DNA from: Natronocalculus amylovorans
Lineage (GTDB): Archaea > Halobacteriota > Halobacteria > Halobacteriales > Haloferacaceae
DNA: 64,000 nt
Direction: 5' to 3'
NCBI RefSeq assembly: GCF_023638035.1
Contig: NZ_JAKRVX010000009.1
Coordinates: forward strand, 1-64,000
Shown: piece after piece, positions 53,914-62,655 of the stretch
Numbering within the stretch: position 1 is the stretch's first letter
Layout: each line of letters starts with the position of its first letter
The notes under the pieces: generated by a model
What the model saw: only the letters and a program-made list of their open reading frames with translations
Databases searched by the model: none
What the model was told of the DNA's origin: nothing
Made by a program: the position numbers and the translations under genes

Positions 53914-54741
53914 CTATGTATCTGCAGTGACGACGTATGATTCCATTGGCGAGACGATTCCTTCGTCGTCAATGTACGCGTGTAACGCATCCTCGACCTC
54001 GTGTATCAGTTCATCTCGTACCGCTTGCTCGATAGCTGCGATCGGTTCAGCCAGCGGCGAGCTAGCCATCTCGCGTCTAACGAATTCAGTGACCGACGGA
54101 TACCGTACAGAGCCGATATGGATGGTAACTAGCACTTCACTGAACCCTGTATCTGTGAGGAGTGCCTGGAGATATTCTCCGTCCCACTCCGGGAATGGAG
54201 ATCGCATCACGCCTCCGGCTTCATCGCCGATGTACCGTTCTAAGGCGTCAGCTAACACGACGTATGCTGGCTGATAGTCGATCGGTCGCCAAACGCTCAG
54301 TGCCACACGGCCGTGCTGTCTAAGAACCCGGCGCATCTCCTCAACTGCCGCGGCAGAATCTTCAAAGAACTGTAACGCCTGTTGGCAGTAGACGACGTCG
54401 AATCTCTCGTCGGCGAACTGGAGATCGGTCGCGTCGCCCTGTTCCCACTCGATCGAGGGAAGTATCTCAGCAGCAGTTTCCTCCGCCACTGCAAGCATCC
54501 CTTCGTTAATGTCAACTCCAACGGTCGACCCCTCTGTACCAACCCGAGATGCGGCACGACGCGTCACAATGCCGGTCCCACAGGCAATATCTAGGACTCG
54601 ATCTCCCTCTCGTATTTCAACAGTTTCGACCAGCCGATCGGCCCACGGTGCGAATAGAGGCGGCACAAGATACTGTTCGTAGGCCTTGGAAGCGCTCTGC
54701 TCGACCTGCCAGCCTGACGATTGGCGCATTTGATCACTCAT
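53914..54741 (-). CDS. Class I SAM-dependent methyltransferase
   Basis: 275 aa. Motif I VLDIACGTGIVTRRAA, motif II TVGVDINEGMLAVA, QGDATDLQFADERFDVVYC and LRQHGRVALSVW. UbiE/Coq5-like core with a C-terminal substrate cap of about 100 residues. Acceptor unknown. First of a group of minus-strand genes that runs to 61434. Confidence 0.82.
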   Translation of the reverse strand: MSDQMRQSSGWQVEQSASKAYEQYLVPPLFAPWADRLVETVEIREGDRVLDIACGTGIVTRRAASRVGTEGSTVGVDINEGMLAVAEETAAEILPSIEWEQGDATDLQFADERFDVVYCQQALQFFEDSAAAVEEMRRVLRQHGRVALSVWRPIDYQPAYVVLADALERYIGDEAGGVMRSPFPEWDGEYLQALLTDTGFSEVLVTIHIGSVRYPSVTEFVRREMASSPLAEPIAAIEQAVRDELIHEVEDALHAYIDDEGIVSPMESYVVTADT

Positions 54742-55008
54742 GGTCTTCCCCTCGTTTGGTCATCGGGCCGATTACGCCGAGCTGCTGGAAGAGACTCTGC
54801 GTATCGACGGTTCCCCAATTTCGATCAATCGGTGATACAGCGCCTCTATCTCTCCGATTAAGCTGAAGCGCCTCGTGGTTAGTCTCAGTTTTTCGGTTTT
54901 GTGATCTCATCGTACCACCACGCGATCGAGTACGCCACGAGCAAATGTATAAATGCCTAGTGAAATCTTTCACACTATGAAAAACAGGATGCAAGCCATT
55001 GGCGTCGG

Positions 55009-55827
55009 TTACGGAGATGAATCATCCAGAACGACGCTATCAACGTCTCCGAGCGGTCGAGCCTCCGCTTGGAACTGACTATAGTACGACTCAGCCCACC
55101 TACGTATGTCCTCGCTTCCGGTATCAACGAGTGTCTGTAATGTCCCTGTCTCGTGATCATAACAACAGAGACTGACACGATCATCAAAGAGACAAATCCC
55201 ACACTGATCGGCCAATGGAAGGTTATCGTGCAGCCAGACCGTGTAGTTAGCTCGATCGACAGCCCCTACGACCGTGTCCCTGTCCCAAGCGATGAGCTTT
55301 TCAAATATAGAAGGAGGATAGATGTATTCACACTCCAACTCGTCCAGAGCGTGGTCGAAAAAAGGCTCTAGATTACTTGACTTCAGGATTACCATGCCGA
55401 ACCCACGCATTGTCGTCGTATCTGTTAATAAATGTGTGAAACGCTCGACGGGTTGGTATGGATAACCTGGACCGGGACGAGAGACCACCACGTCAGTGAA
55501 TGGCCCGAGGTCGAATCCCTCAATCTCGTGTGGCAGCCACGGCCAGACCTCGCGGATCCGCCGTTCAATCGTCATCGCATCCACGAATTCCTCCAGCCGA
55601 TCGGCAACAAACTCACCCAAGCGAGTTAGCTGGTACGTACGGCCCTCGCGTTCGATCCAGTGGCGATCCTCGAAATCAGAAAGGATTCGGCTCATGGTTG
55701 GCGAGGAAGCCCCTGTCGCGGCGCGTAAGCCGTCACGGTCACTCGAACTCGCGGCCAGCGTGTCTAGCACGGCGACCCGGTGGTCTGACGTGACGAGAAA
55801 TTCGATGTCATCAGGTGTTTCATTCAT
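55009..55827 (-). CDS. HTH transcriptional regulator (paralogue of the one at 60610)
   Basis: 272 aa from the Met at 55827. It has its own TATA (CTATACGATTTTT, about 30 bases upstream), so the long frame from 56436 is not one protein. HTH about residues 10-60 (EFLVTSDHRVAVLDTLAAS, then LRAATGASSPTMSRILSDFE), a wing, then a C-terminal sensor part with a conserved-looking WPWLPHEIEGF, and near the end ADQCGICLFDD...VSLCCYDHETG. The paralogue at 60610 has the same order. The two regulators bracket the methyltransferase/oxidase group. Confidence 0.72.
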   Translation of the reverse strand: MNETPDDIEFLVTSDHRVAVLDTLAASSSDRDGLRAATGASSPTMSRILSDFEDRHWIEREGRTYQLTRLGEFVADRLEEFVDAMTIERRIREVWPWLPHEIEGFDLGPFTDVVVSRPGPGYPYQPVERFTHLLTDTTTMRGFGMVILKSSNLEPFFDHALDELECEYIYPPSIFEKLIAWDRDTVVGAVDRANYTVWLHDNLPLADQCGICLFDDRVSLCCYDHETGTLQTLVDTGSEDIRRWAESYYSQFQAEARPLGDVDSVVLDDSSP

Positions 55828-55830
55828 ACA

Positions 55831-56653
55831 TTTGGTACGCACTGACACACAAAAATCGTATAGATGAATTCCGTGCAGGTTCACCAACCAGCGATCGTCC
55901 TCGACGGGTAACACTGCCCCACCACGGGTACGCGGTGCTTCCGCAAGCACACCAATCATTCGGCGGTCGTCAACGGGGCGATCGATGAGGATGGCGCTGT
56001 AGGCTAAGTCAACGTGCACTTCCTCGATCTCGGGGGGCGTGTAACCGTGCTTCTGTAGCCAGTTAGGCGTCCGACTTGTTCGACCGGTGGCATCGATGAC
56101 CATGTCGGCGGCGAGTTCCTGCACAGAGCCATCATCCCGAATCACCACGCCGTTTACCCTGGTTGCACCGTCGTCAGTGAGATAGTTGAGAAATGCACAG
56201 TTCCCCCGCAGTTGGACTCCATCAAGTTTGGAGACACGTCGTCGAAGCAACTGCTCATATAGCGGCCGCGTCGCTGCGTAAATTGGAAACGGTTCCGATC
56301 CCGCGGCAAGGAAACCACCTTGACTATACATGTAAAAGTCGCGTCGTCCATTGATTTTCACCCCGCCAGCGCTACGAAGTTCCTCGCTATACCCCGGGAA
56401 GAGACTCTCCAGTGTTGCTCGTCCGGCCTCCCACAAAATATGGATTTGGCGGGCTTAGGGGACTCCGGAGCGTGCAACCCGTTCGTCGGGAAGCGGGTCT
56501 CGGTCGAGCACCGTGACCTCGTCAAAAGCGTCTGAAAGGACACGGGCAGCCACCAGACCGGCGATGCCAGCACCGGCTACTACTGCATGTTGATCTCTGT
56601 TAGGGATCTGTTTACGGTCGTACTCTTGAATTGCTGCTACGGTGATATATTTT
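55831..56653 (-). pseudogene. FAD-dependent oxidoreductase fragment (lost start, in-frame stop, missing 3' part)
   Basis: The minus frame from about 56650 has the FAD motif VVAGAGIAGLVAARVLSDAF, then TVLDRDPLPDERVARSGVP and a TAA at 56455-56457 where relatives would read Gln, and resumes ARQIHILWEAGRATLESL through VIDATGRTSRTPNWLQKHG. No ATG/GTG starts the 5' part in frame. At its 3' side it is joined by chance in frame to the regulator's promoter region. A geranylgeranyl-reductase/monooxygenase-type enzyme that has decayed. Confidence 0.7.
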
Positions 56654-58063
56654 CTACTCGGCTGGCTTTGCGTTTTGATTTAGCCGGAAGACGTTCTCCG
56701 GATCGTACTCGGTTTTCAGTGCGACGATTCGGTCGTACGCATCACCGAACGTCGTTTCCATCATCTCATTGCTGTCCTCGAAGAACCCCGGGAAATTGAG
56801 GTATACCGAACCGTCGGAAAACTGTCGCATGTCGTCCAAACACTCGCGTGCCCACGTTATGTTAGCCTCGTCTTGATCTGGATCAATCCAGTTTGCCTCT
56901 ACACCGAGAAGACATGGTGCCTCCCGGCCGGGGAAGGCGCTTTCGTCGAGTCCGATATCGGTTATTGCACCGCCTAGCGGCCAGACGTCGACCGTCGACA
57001 GCGGCGATGGGCTCGCTTTTGCCCACTCGAGACTGCGATCGATGACGTCGTCGGAGAGCGATTCGAGATACAATGATTTCCAGTAGTATCGCATCCCATC
57101 AGGATAATCTTCGTCGAACAGTTGTTGGAATTCAGTGTATAGCATCCTGCCGCTGAAGTCTGCTAGTGGTTCATCCAACGCTCGTAGCGGTTCGATAGCC
57201 GTCTCTCCTTCCGCTGGTGAGTCTGCGTATAGCCCCAAAATAGCGATTTTTAACGCATCGACAACGTCTGCCGAAAAGAGTTCCTCCTCGGGAAACACCC
57301 CGATAGAAACGAGCGTGGTGAGCTCTTGCGGTGCCGATTCCTCGATATCTCGGAACGCACGCAACACTTCTCCAGCACGGTTCCCAGAGTAGAATACTAA
57401 TCCGGTCGCAACCTCGGGCCCAACTGGATGTAGGTCGAATTCGAATCCTGTGACTATCCCGAACGCGTCACCGCTTCCACGAATGCCCCAGAAGAGTTCC
57501 TCGTTCTCGTTCTCGCTAGCGGTGAGATACTCGCCATCCGCGGTAACGACGTCAACGGATGTGATGTTGTCGCAACTCAATCCGTATTTGTTTCGAAGGT
57601 GACCGATCCCCCCACCGAGAGTGAGCCCCGCGACTCCAGTATCGGAGACGACACCGAGGGGTGTTGCCAGCCCGAACGCCTGCGTTTCGTGGTCGACATC
57701 ACCCAACGTTGCGCCTGCTTGCACCCACGCCGTTTGTTCCTCCGGATCCACCCAGACACCGTTCATCTCTGAGAGATCGATGACGATCCCGTTGTCGCAA
57801 ACTGCGCTTCCAGCTACGTTGTGACTGCCGCTCCGAACCGCCACTGGGAGTTCGTTTTCCCGGGCAAAATTCACCGCGTTGATCACATCTGCTGTTCCTG
57901 AGCAATAGGCGATGATGGAGGGATACTTGTCAATCATCCCGTTCCAGACCGCTCTGGCGTCGTCGTAGCCCTCATCCTCAGGAAGAACTATTTCGCCGTG
58001 GAATCGATCGATCAGATTCTGGATAGCATCCTCTGAAAGTGTTATTGATGTTGCTTCGGACAT
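56654..58063 (-). CDS. Berberine-bridge/FAD-linked oxidase family protein
   Basis: 469 aa from the Met at 58063 (MSEATSITLSED), with the extension to 58177 rejected. FAD-binding domain: VAVRSGSHNVAG, where the His is the covalent FAD attachment, GATLGDVDHETQAFGLATPL, TGVAGLTLGGGIGHLRNKYG and LSCDNITSVDVVTADGEYL. C-terminal BBE motif YLNFPGFFEDSNEM followed by LKTEYDPENVFRLNQN. Oxidises C-OH, C-N or C-S bonds using O2; substrate unknown. Near-contiguous with the FAD fragment. Confidence 0.85.
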   Translation of the reverse strand: MSEATSITLSEDAIQNLIDRFHGEIVLPEDEGYDDARAVWNGMIDKYPSIIAYCSGTADVINAVNFARENELPVAVRSGSHNVAGSAVCDNGIVIDLSEMNGVWVDPEEQTAWVQAGATLGDVDHETQAFGLATPLGVVSDTGVAGLTLGGGIGHLRNKYGLSCDNITSVDVVTADGEYLTASENENEELFWGIRGSGDAFGIVTGFEFDLHPVGPEVATGLVFYSGNRAGEVLRAFRDIEESAPQELTTLVSIGVFPEEELFSADVVDALKIAILGLYADSPAEGETAIEPLRALDEPLADFSGRMLYTEFQQLFDEDYPDGMRYYWKSLYLESLSDDVIDRSLEWAKASPSPLSTVDVWPLGGAITDIGLDESAFPGREAPCLLGVEANWIDPDQDEANITWARECLDDMRQFSDGSVYLNFPGFFEDSNEMMETTFGDAYDRIVALKTEYDPENVFRLNQNAKPAE

Positions 58064-58301
58064 ATGGTGATCACCTATGTTGCACAGTCGCATAACGTCA
58101 TTCCGTGACGGCTTTGCAGGAGTTGGGTCAGAGTCAGTCGATGCACGATCTGTAACCGTTCGGCGGCAGCAAGTCAAGAAACTACTATGAGGGCATTGAG
58201 TTATTAAAGGGCTGGAGCGACCCTTTCAGAGACGAACTCACCGCGTTCGAGAAACGGGTTCCCAATGAGATCTACGAAAATCTGGAGATTCGGACGGAGC
58301 G

Positions 58302-59012
58302 TTACTCCTGCGGATCGAAAATAGCGGTCCACCAAATGTCGGGCGGACCGGTCCTGGTCGTGAGGATCTCGGGCATCATGTCGGGATTGAATGCGCCGTG
58401 TGGGGCTATCGCAAGGTGGACTTCCGCCTCTTGCGGCCGTTCCATCGGCATACCGAACGTTTCACCATTCTCCTCGTAGACATCGGTATCCGTCGAGACG
58501 GAGCCGTGAAGCGTGAGTTCTGCAACGCGACTTTGTTCGACGGCACGACCCGCTACAGCGAACGCACCGCCGCTTGCTGGATCTCCAAGATCTTCGGCAC
58601 CGCAGCTGTTCTCACACTCGTCGGGATAATCAAAGATGAATGCCCACAGAGTGAACGCTTCGAGATCCCCCTCCTCGTCGGTCCAGCCGACATCTTCCAA
58701 ATCCGGGGGGCCGCTAGGATAGGTGTACGTCCCTGGTACCGGCGTGGGCATCCTAAAATCGATCAGAATGTCGTTTTCTGTTCGGTGGATTGTCGCACCG
58801 TCTCTCGCAACGAGTCGATTGTCAGGCTCTTGTCCGTAAACGTCTGCAGTCTCCGTAATGACGTCCTCTTGGTCATTGTCGTCGTTGTTATCGTCCGCAT
58901 TGTCGGAGGCTGCGGTAGCTCCGGCCATACCGAGGGCGCCTACACCTACTGCGCTCGCCTGTAATACTGTTCTGCGGAAGATTCCGTCATTTGTTTCGTA
59001 ATTGTTACTCAT
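58302..59012 (-). CDS. Tat-exported protein of unknown function
   Basis: 236 aa from the Met at 59012 (11 bases after the methyltransferase stop). Tat signal RRTVLQASAVGVGALGMAGA with an A-S-D type cleavage region, then a Asp/Asn-rich linker and a compact beta-rich domain (RLVARDGATIHRTENDILID, FTLWAFIFDYP, then TLHGSVSTDTDVYEENGETF). Two cysteines in ECENSCGAEDL could form a disulfide or metal site. Co-directional with the methyltransferase and OsmC genes. Confidence 0.65.
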   Translation of the reverse strand: MSNNYETNDGIFRRTVLQASAVGVGALGMAGATAASDNADDNNDDNDQEDVITETADVYGQEPDNRLVARDGATIHRTENDILIDFRMPTPVPGTYTYPSGPPDLEDVGWTDEEGDLEAFTLWAFIFDYPDECENSCGAEDLGDPASGGAFAVAGRAVEQSRVAELTLHGSVSTDTDVYEENGETFGMPMERPQEAEVHLAIAPHGAFNPDMMPEILTTRTGPPDIWWTAIFDPQE

Positions 59013-59022
59013 GTTGTTGCAC

Positions 59023-59793
59023 TCACTGTTTGCGTGCGGCGATCGAGATGCTCTTGACCCCGTATTTATCGCAGGCACTCGCTGCTTGGTCCGAGATGAA
59101 CTCGTACTCCGTGTTCTCTCTGACCTCGATATCAACGAACCCAACCGCCTCGACTACGTCGGTATAGCTGTCGATCTGTTCGGCTCCGCCGATGCAAGCC
59201 GCCCAGAGATCTGCATCGCTTTTGATGCTCTCGGGTAACTGCTGTTCGCTGATAATATCCGACAGTGCGAGCCGTCCATCCGGTCGCAACACTCGGTGTG
59301 CCTCCTCGAACACTCGCTCTTTCTCTGGCGAGAGATTGATCACACCATTCGAGAGTACGGCGTCGAACGATTCATCCTCAAACGGTAGGTCTTCAATATA
59401 TCCTCGGTGGAAGCTGACGTTATGGAAGCCGTTATCCGCGGCAAGATTATTCGCTTTTTCGACCTGCTCGGTTGTCATGTCGATACCAGTGACGGAGCCG
59501 GTTTCGGTGACGTTCATTGCGGCGTAGAAAGCGTCCATCCCGGAACCGCTACCCAGGTCGAGTACCTTGTCCTGTGGTTTGAGAGACGCCATTTCGAAGT
59601 AGTAACCAACGCCTGCGAACGAGTCGATCGCCTCGCTGGGTACGTAGCTTAGAATGTCAGGCTCGTAGCCGAGACGCTTGGCTAGCTCCTGACCCGTCTC
59701 GAAGTGGAACTCGGAGTTGGCCGACTCCGCGACAGCAGCGTACATTGATTTAACCTCGCGTTCGAGTTTGTCCGTGTCGAGTGATTCACTCAT
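59023..59793 (-). CDS. ArsM-like SAM methyltransferase lacking the N-terminal cysteines
   Basis: 256 aa. Motif I VLDLGSGSGMDAFYAA, then GIDMTTEQVEKAN, GYIEDLPFEDESFDAVLSNG followed by VINLSPEK, and WAACIGGAEQ. The order and the VINLSP..CIGGA pattern are those of arsenite methyltransferases, but the first arsenic-binding Cys pair (CCG and GLGCG regions) is missing. Only the Cys in ACIGGA and one in SACDKYG remain. It may methylate a different soft or organic substrate. Lies 12 bases after the OsmC-like gene. Confidence 0.78.
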   Translation of the reverse strand: MSESLDTDKLEREVKSMYAAVAESANSEFHFETGQELAKRLGYEPDILSYVPSEAIDSFAGVGYYFEMASLKPQDKVLDLGSGSGMDAFYAAMNVTETGSVTGIDMTTEQVEKANNLAADNGFHNVSFHRGYIEDLPFEDESFDAVLSNGVINLSPEKERVFEEAHRVLRPDGRLALSDIISEQQLPESIKSDADLWAACIGGAEQIDSYTDVVEAVGFVDIEVRENTEYEFISDQAASACDKYGVKSISIAARKQ

Positions 59794-59805
59794 TGTTGGT
59801 CACCG

Positions 59806-60411
59806 TTAGTCGTCGCCCGCCACCGCTGCGGGCGTGTTGATGGTCATATCGACGTCTTGAGCGAGCGAGACAAGCGTGTAAACGGGTGCTCGACGTGCCC
59901 ATTCATCGATCATATCCTGATCGAGGTCATCACCGTCGATCTCGATCTCCGCCGTCAGATTCTCGTACACTGAGTCGGCTTCCTTGAGTTCTTTGAGGCT
60001 GAAAAGAACTGCAGGATCAAAATCAATCCGGACACGTGTTTGGAGATGGTCGATCTCCACGCCGTTGGCGGCGGCGTTGATAGAAATGCCGACGTTGATA
60101 CAGGCGGCCAGCGCTGATAGCGCCGCTTCGATCGGTTCGATTCGGTCGACCGGACCGAGCCATCCACCAGCGTCCAATACTTCCTTCCAAGCACCGTAAG
60201 GGACCGTGAACTCGCGCGTGTTCCGAGCAATTGTCTTCCCGCCAAGTTCGTAACTGTCGATCTTCGCCAGACTGTGTGCGGCCGTTCCCTCATAGGTTGC
60301 AGATGCTCCCAGCCCGAGCTGGACGGCATCTGGATTATCGGCTGCGTGTTGGGCGAACCCTTCGAGTGTTTCGAGGTCGATACCGTGTGCGGTTTGTTGG
60401 TCTTTAGTCAT
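59806..60411 (-). CDS. OsmC-family protein with only one of the two redox cysteines
   Basis: 201 aa. OsmC fold: FTVPYGAWKEV, EPIEAALSALAACINVGIS with the first Cys, then the strand ADSVYENLTAEIEIDGDDLD and RRAPVYTLVSLAQ. In peroxide-reducing OsmC/Ohr proteins the last motif carries the second Cys (CPV); here it reads APV. So thiol peroxidase activity is doubtful; a binding or non-redox role is more likely. Immediately upstream of the ArsM-like gene in one transcript. Confidence 0.75.
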   Translation of the reverse strand: MTKDQQTAHGIDLETLEGFAQHAADNPDAVQLGLGASATYEGTAAHSLAKIDSYELGGKTIARNTREFTVPYGAWKEVLDAGGWLGPVDRIEPIEAALSALAACINVGISINAAANGVEIDHLQTRVRIDFDPAVLFSLKELKEADSVYENLTAEIEIDGDDLDQDMIDEWARRAPVYTLVSLAQDVDMTINTPAAVAGDD

Positions 60412-60609
60412 GGTGTGGTGTCACCTTGCCAGAGACACTACGAAGCCGATGATTGTGTAGTTATTTTCTGCTATTCCGGCGGCCCCTGGCGATCCTGCAC
60501 CTTCTGAAAACAAGGCACCTACAGGAATTGCCCTCTGGAGATGGCCACCTCTGTATCGGTTTCAATCCGACACTTCACAACAAAATAAGTCAAGTGTCCC
60601 GCTGGGAGA

Positions 60610-61434
60610 TCACTCGGCTATCTGTCGGGATTCGATCGGTCGGGCATCAGAACGGTAGCGTTCGTAGACCGATTTCGCCCACTTATTGACCACCGCTACG
60701 TCTGTATCGATTACTCCCTGAACGGTTCCGCTGTCCTGCTCGTAACAACTAATGACGACACGCTCATCGAGCAGGCCAGTTCCATGTGGTGGCAACTCGT
60801 CATGCTCTAGTACCGTGAAATTATCCTGTTGTAGTAATTCGGAACACCGCTTCGGATACGTTGAGAGGAAATATGTATGGCAGTTTGGGCGATCGATTAG
60901 CGTTACGTCTACGCCATCATCAACCAGTTGACAGAGAACGTCAAAACACGGATCCATCAGCGCAACCTCAGGGCGGAGATATCGTACCGTCGTCGTCTCC
61001 TTGAGAAGCGACTCAAATCGTGTTACTGGCCGATACGGGACATCGGGATCAGCAATAGTAATCGTCAGTTCAGACCAAGTCTCGATCGGAAATTTGCTGA
61101 CCTCATCGGGGAGCCAGTGCCAGACGTCACGCAGTTTTCGTTCGGTTTCGAACCAGTCGAGCAGGTCATCCATCTCGGTGGCGATCGCTTCTCCCAACCG
61201 AGTTGCTACATACTGGTAGCCGTCTTTCTGGATCCAGAGCCGCTCTCCGAATTCGTTCAACGTCCGCCGGATCGTGGACGAGGAAACGCCAGTTTCCTCA
61301 CAGAGTTCGGACCGACTTCGGGGACGCTCTGCCAGCGCAACGAGTGCTGGGATGCGGTGTTCCGATCGCGAGAGGTAGGCGATGTCGCCGATCGGCGAGT
61401 CTGGTGTTTGGTGATGTATGTTATTCAGCCCCAT
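60610..61434 (-). CDS. HTH transcriptional regulator (paralogue of the one at 55009)
   Basis: 274 aa from the Met at 61434 (MGLNNIHHQTPD). HTH residues about 22-70: YLSRSEHRIPALVALAERPR then CEETGVSSSTIRRTLNEFGE. Then a wing, the conserved LRDVWHWLPDEVSKF and the sensor half, ending with DERVVISCYEQDSGTVQGVI. Same architecture and similar motifs as the protein at 55009-55827. Upstream of, and codirectional with, the OsmC/ArsM-like genes, so a likely regulator of that group. Confidence 0.75.
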   Translation of the reverse strand: MGLNNIHHQTPDSPIGDIAYLSRSEHRIPALVALAERPRSRSELCEETGVSSSTIRRTLNEFGERLWIQKDGYQYVATRLGEAIATEMDDLLDWFETERKLRDVWHWLPDEVSKFPIETWSELTITIADPDVPYRPVTRFESLLKETTTVRYLRPEVALMDPCFDVLCQLVDDGVDVTLIDRPNCHTYFLSTYPKRCSELLQQDNFTVLEHDELPPHGTGLLDERVVISCYEQDSGTVQGVIDTDVAVVNKWAKSVYERYRSDARPIESRQIAE

Positions 61435-61768
61435 GATTTGAGTACGCAAACAACCATTAAAATCATTTGGCTCAGATAAATCGCTGTAAGGCACCGGAAG
61501 CATCCGTATACGATGTAGGCTGAGGGAACTACAAAGCCACGGCTCACCCGACCCGTGGTCGTTTACTTGAGAGAATTTCAATACAGCAAATAAAATATAG
61601 TTATTTTGTACTATGGGTGCAATACCTCTGTTCGAAAACGCGACACGTTTTTGTTGCAACGAGATGAATGCGTCTCGTCATGCTACTTTGGGGAGGGAGA
61701 ATGTCAATTAAACAATGGTCTGTTACCAACTTCAGAAAACTTATAACATACAAAGATTGGCTATAGTT
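61435..61768. other. Intergenic region with a promoter for the plus-strand gene
   Basis: Contains the hairpin repeat at 61537-61558 and a TATA box TATAAC at 61742-61747, about 25 bases before the ATG at 61769 (leaderless). No frame looks coding. Confidence 0.4.
61537..61558. repeat. Hairpin repeat, copy 2
   Basis: CCACGG-CTCACCCGAC-CCGTGG followed by TCGTTTAC. Related to the hairpin at 46557-46578 (CACCC core loop and the same GTGGTCGTTTAC tail). Origin unclear; perhaps the end of a MITE-like element. Confidence 0.45.
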
Positions 61769-62350
61769 ATGAGTTATTCCGGGCAAGAGCAACGGGCATC
61801 AGAGAACGAACAGAAAGAACAATTGCCTGAAACCAGTGGACAGCATCATCATCATCATCAGAAAGATGGTGTCGCTGATTCAACCGACGGCAGCGTTACA
61901 TTGCAGCGACGAGGTTTCTTGGCGGTGGTTGGTTCAGCTGCCGTCCTCCCTGGAGTTGTGAGCGGTACAACAGACGCTACAGAACAAGAGGGGTACGGTC
62001 TCAATGGTTACGGTGAGGGTGGCTATGGACACACCATCGAAGACAGCAGTGACGATGAGGTTGAAGATGTAGACGAGGCCGAAATTGACGATACGCGGAG
62101 TAGTGTCGATAGTGAAACTGACGATAGCGATCCAGACACAGATGATGACTCATCTGCGCAAGGTGACGACACGGGCGAAGACAGCTCATCGGGATCTGAG
62201 ACGCCAAGCTCGGACACAGGCATAGAAAATGAAACATCAGATCTCGCACCAGGCTTCGGGTTGCTTGCAGCCGGCAGTGGGTTGGGCGCTACCGCTGCCT
62301 ATCTACTCGCCAAAGAGCACTTCTCGTCCGATGGTGACAACGAGGAATAA
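61769..62350 (+). CDS. Tat-exported Asp/Ser-rich protein with a sortase-like C-terminal tail
   Basis: 193 aa. A His run follows residue 24. The Tat motif is LQRRGFLAVVGSAAVLPG, well inside the chain. The middle is Asp/Ser/Glu-rich and disordered. The C-terminus has APGFGLLAAGSGLGATAAYLLA, a PGF-motif plus hydrophobic helix, like PGF-CTERM proteins processed by archaeosortase A, though the tail is acidic and longer than usual. Start at the ATG at 61769, leaderless. Probably a cell-surface protein. Confidence 0.55.
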   Translation: MSYSGQEQRASENEQKEQLPETSGQHHHHHQKDGVADSTDGSVTLQRRGFLAVVGSAAVLPGVVSGTTDATEQEGYGLNGYGEGGYGHTIEDSSDDEVEDVDEAEIDDTRSSVDSETDDSDPDTDDDSSAQGDDTGEDSSSGSETPSSDTGIENETSDLAPGFGLLAAGSGLGATAAYLLAKEHFSSDGDNEE

Positions 62351-62655
62351 GAATAGATATAAAACAAAAAATCAGTAGGGAACGGTTGTCTCGATCGAAT
62401 AATACGACGTGAGCCTCGAACGACCGAATCGATGGGCCTCGGAAAAGTAGTGGTTTGCGTCCCAAATTTTTCAATTCCAATTGGGAATCGTTTCTGTTGA
62501 CATATTGTAACTATTTTATTCTTGTTTAGCCTAAAACCAGCAATGGTGATCGATGTCCGTTTGACCAGTCGCCGGTGTAACCGTTTTGGGAATGTGGATC
62601 TCGGCTGTGAGTATGTTGATGCACAACGGACGATTTTGGGAGGCTTCTAGTTCAC
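62351..62655. other. Gene-free stretch
   Basis: 305 bases between two plus-strand genes. Nothing recognised. Confidence 0.35.

Noticed and set aside
55009-56436. A single 475-residue FAD-plus-HTH fusion protein
   Set aside because: The regulator has its own TATA box and Met at 55827, and the FAD part lacks a start and carries a stop, so the joined frame is accidental.
58398-58964. 188-codon plus-strand frame opposite the Tat-exported protein
   Set aside because: The minus strand shows a proper Tat signal; the plus frame is its antisense shadow.
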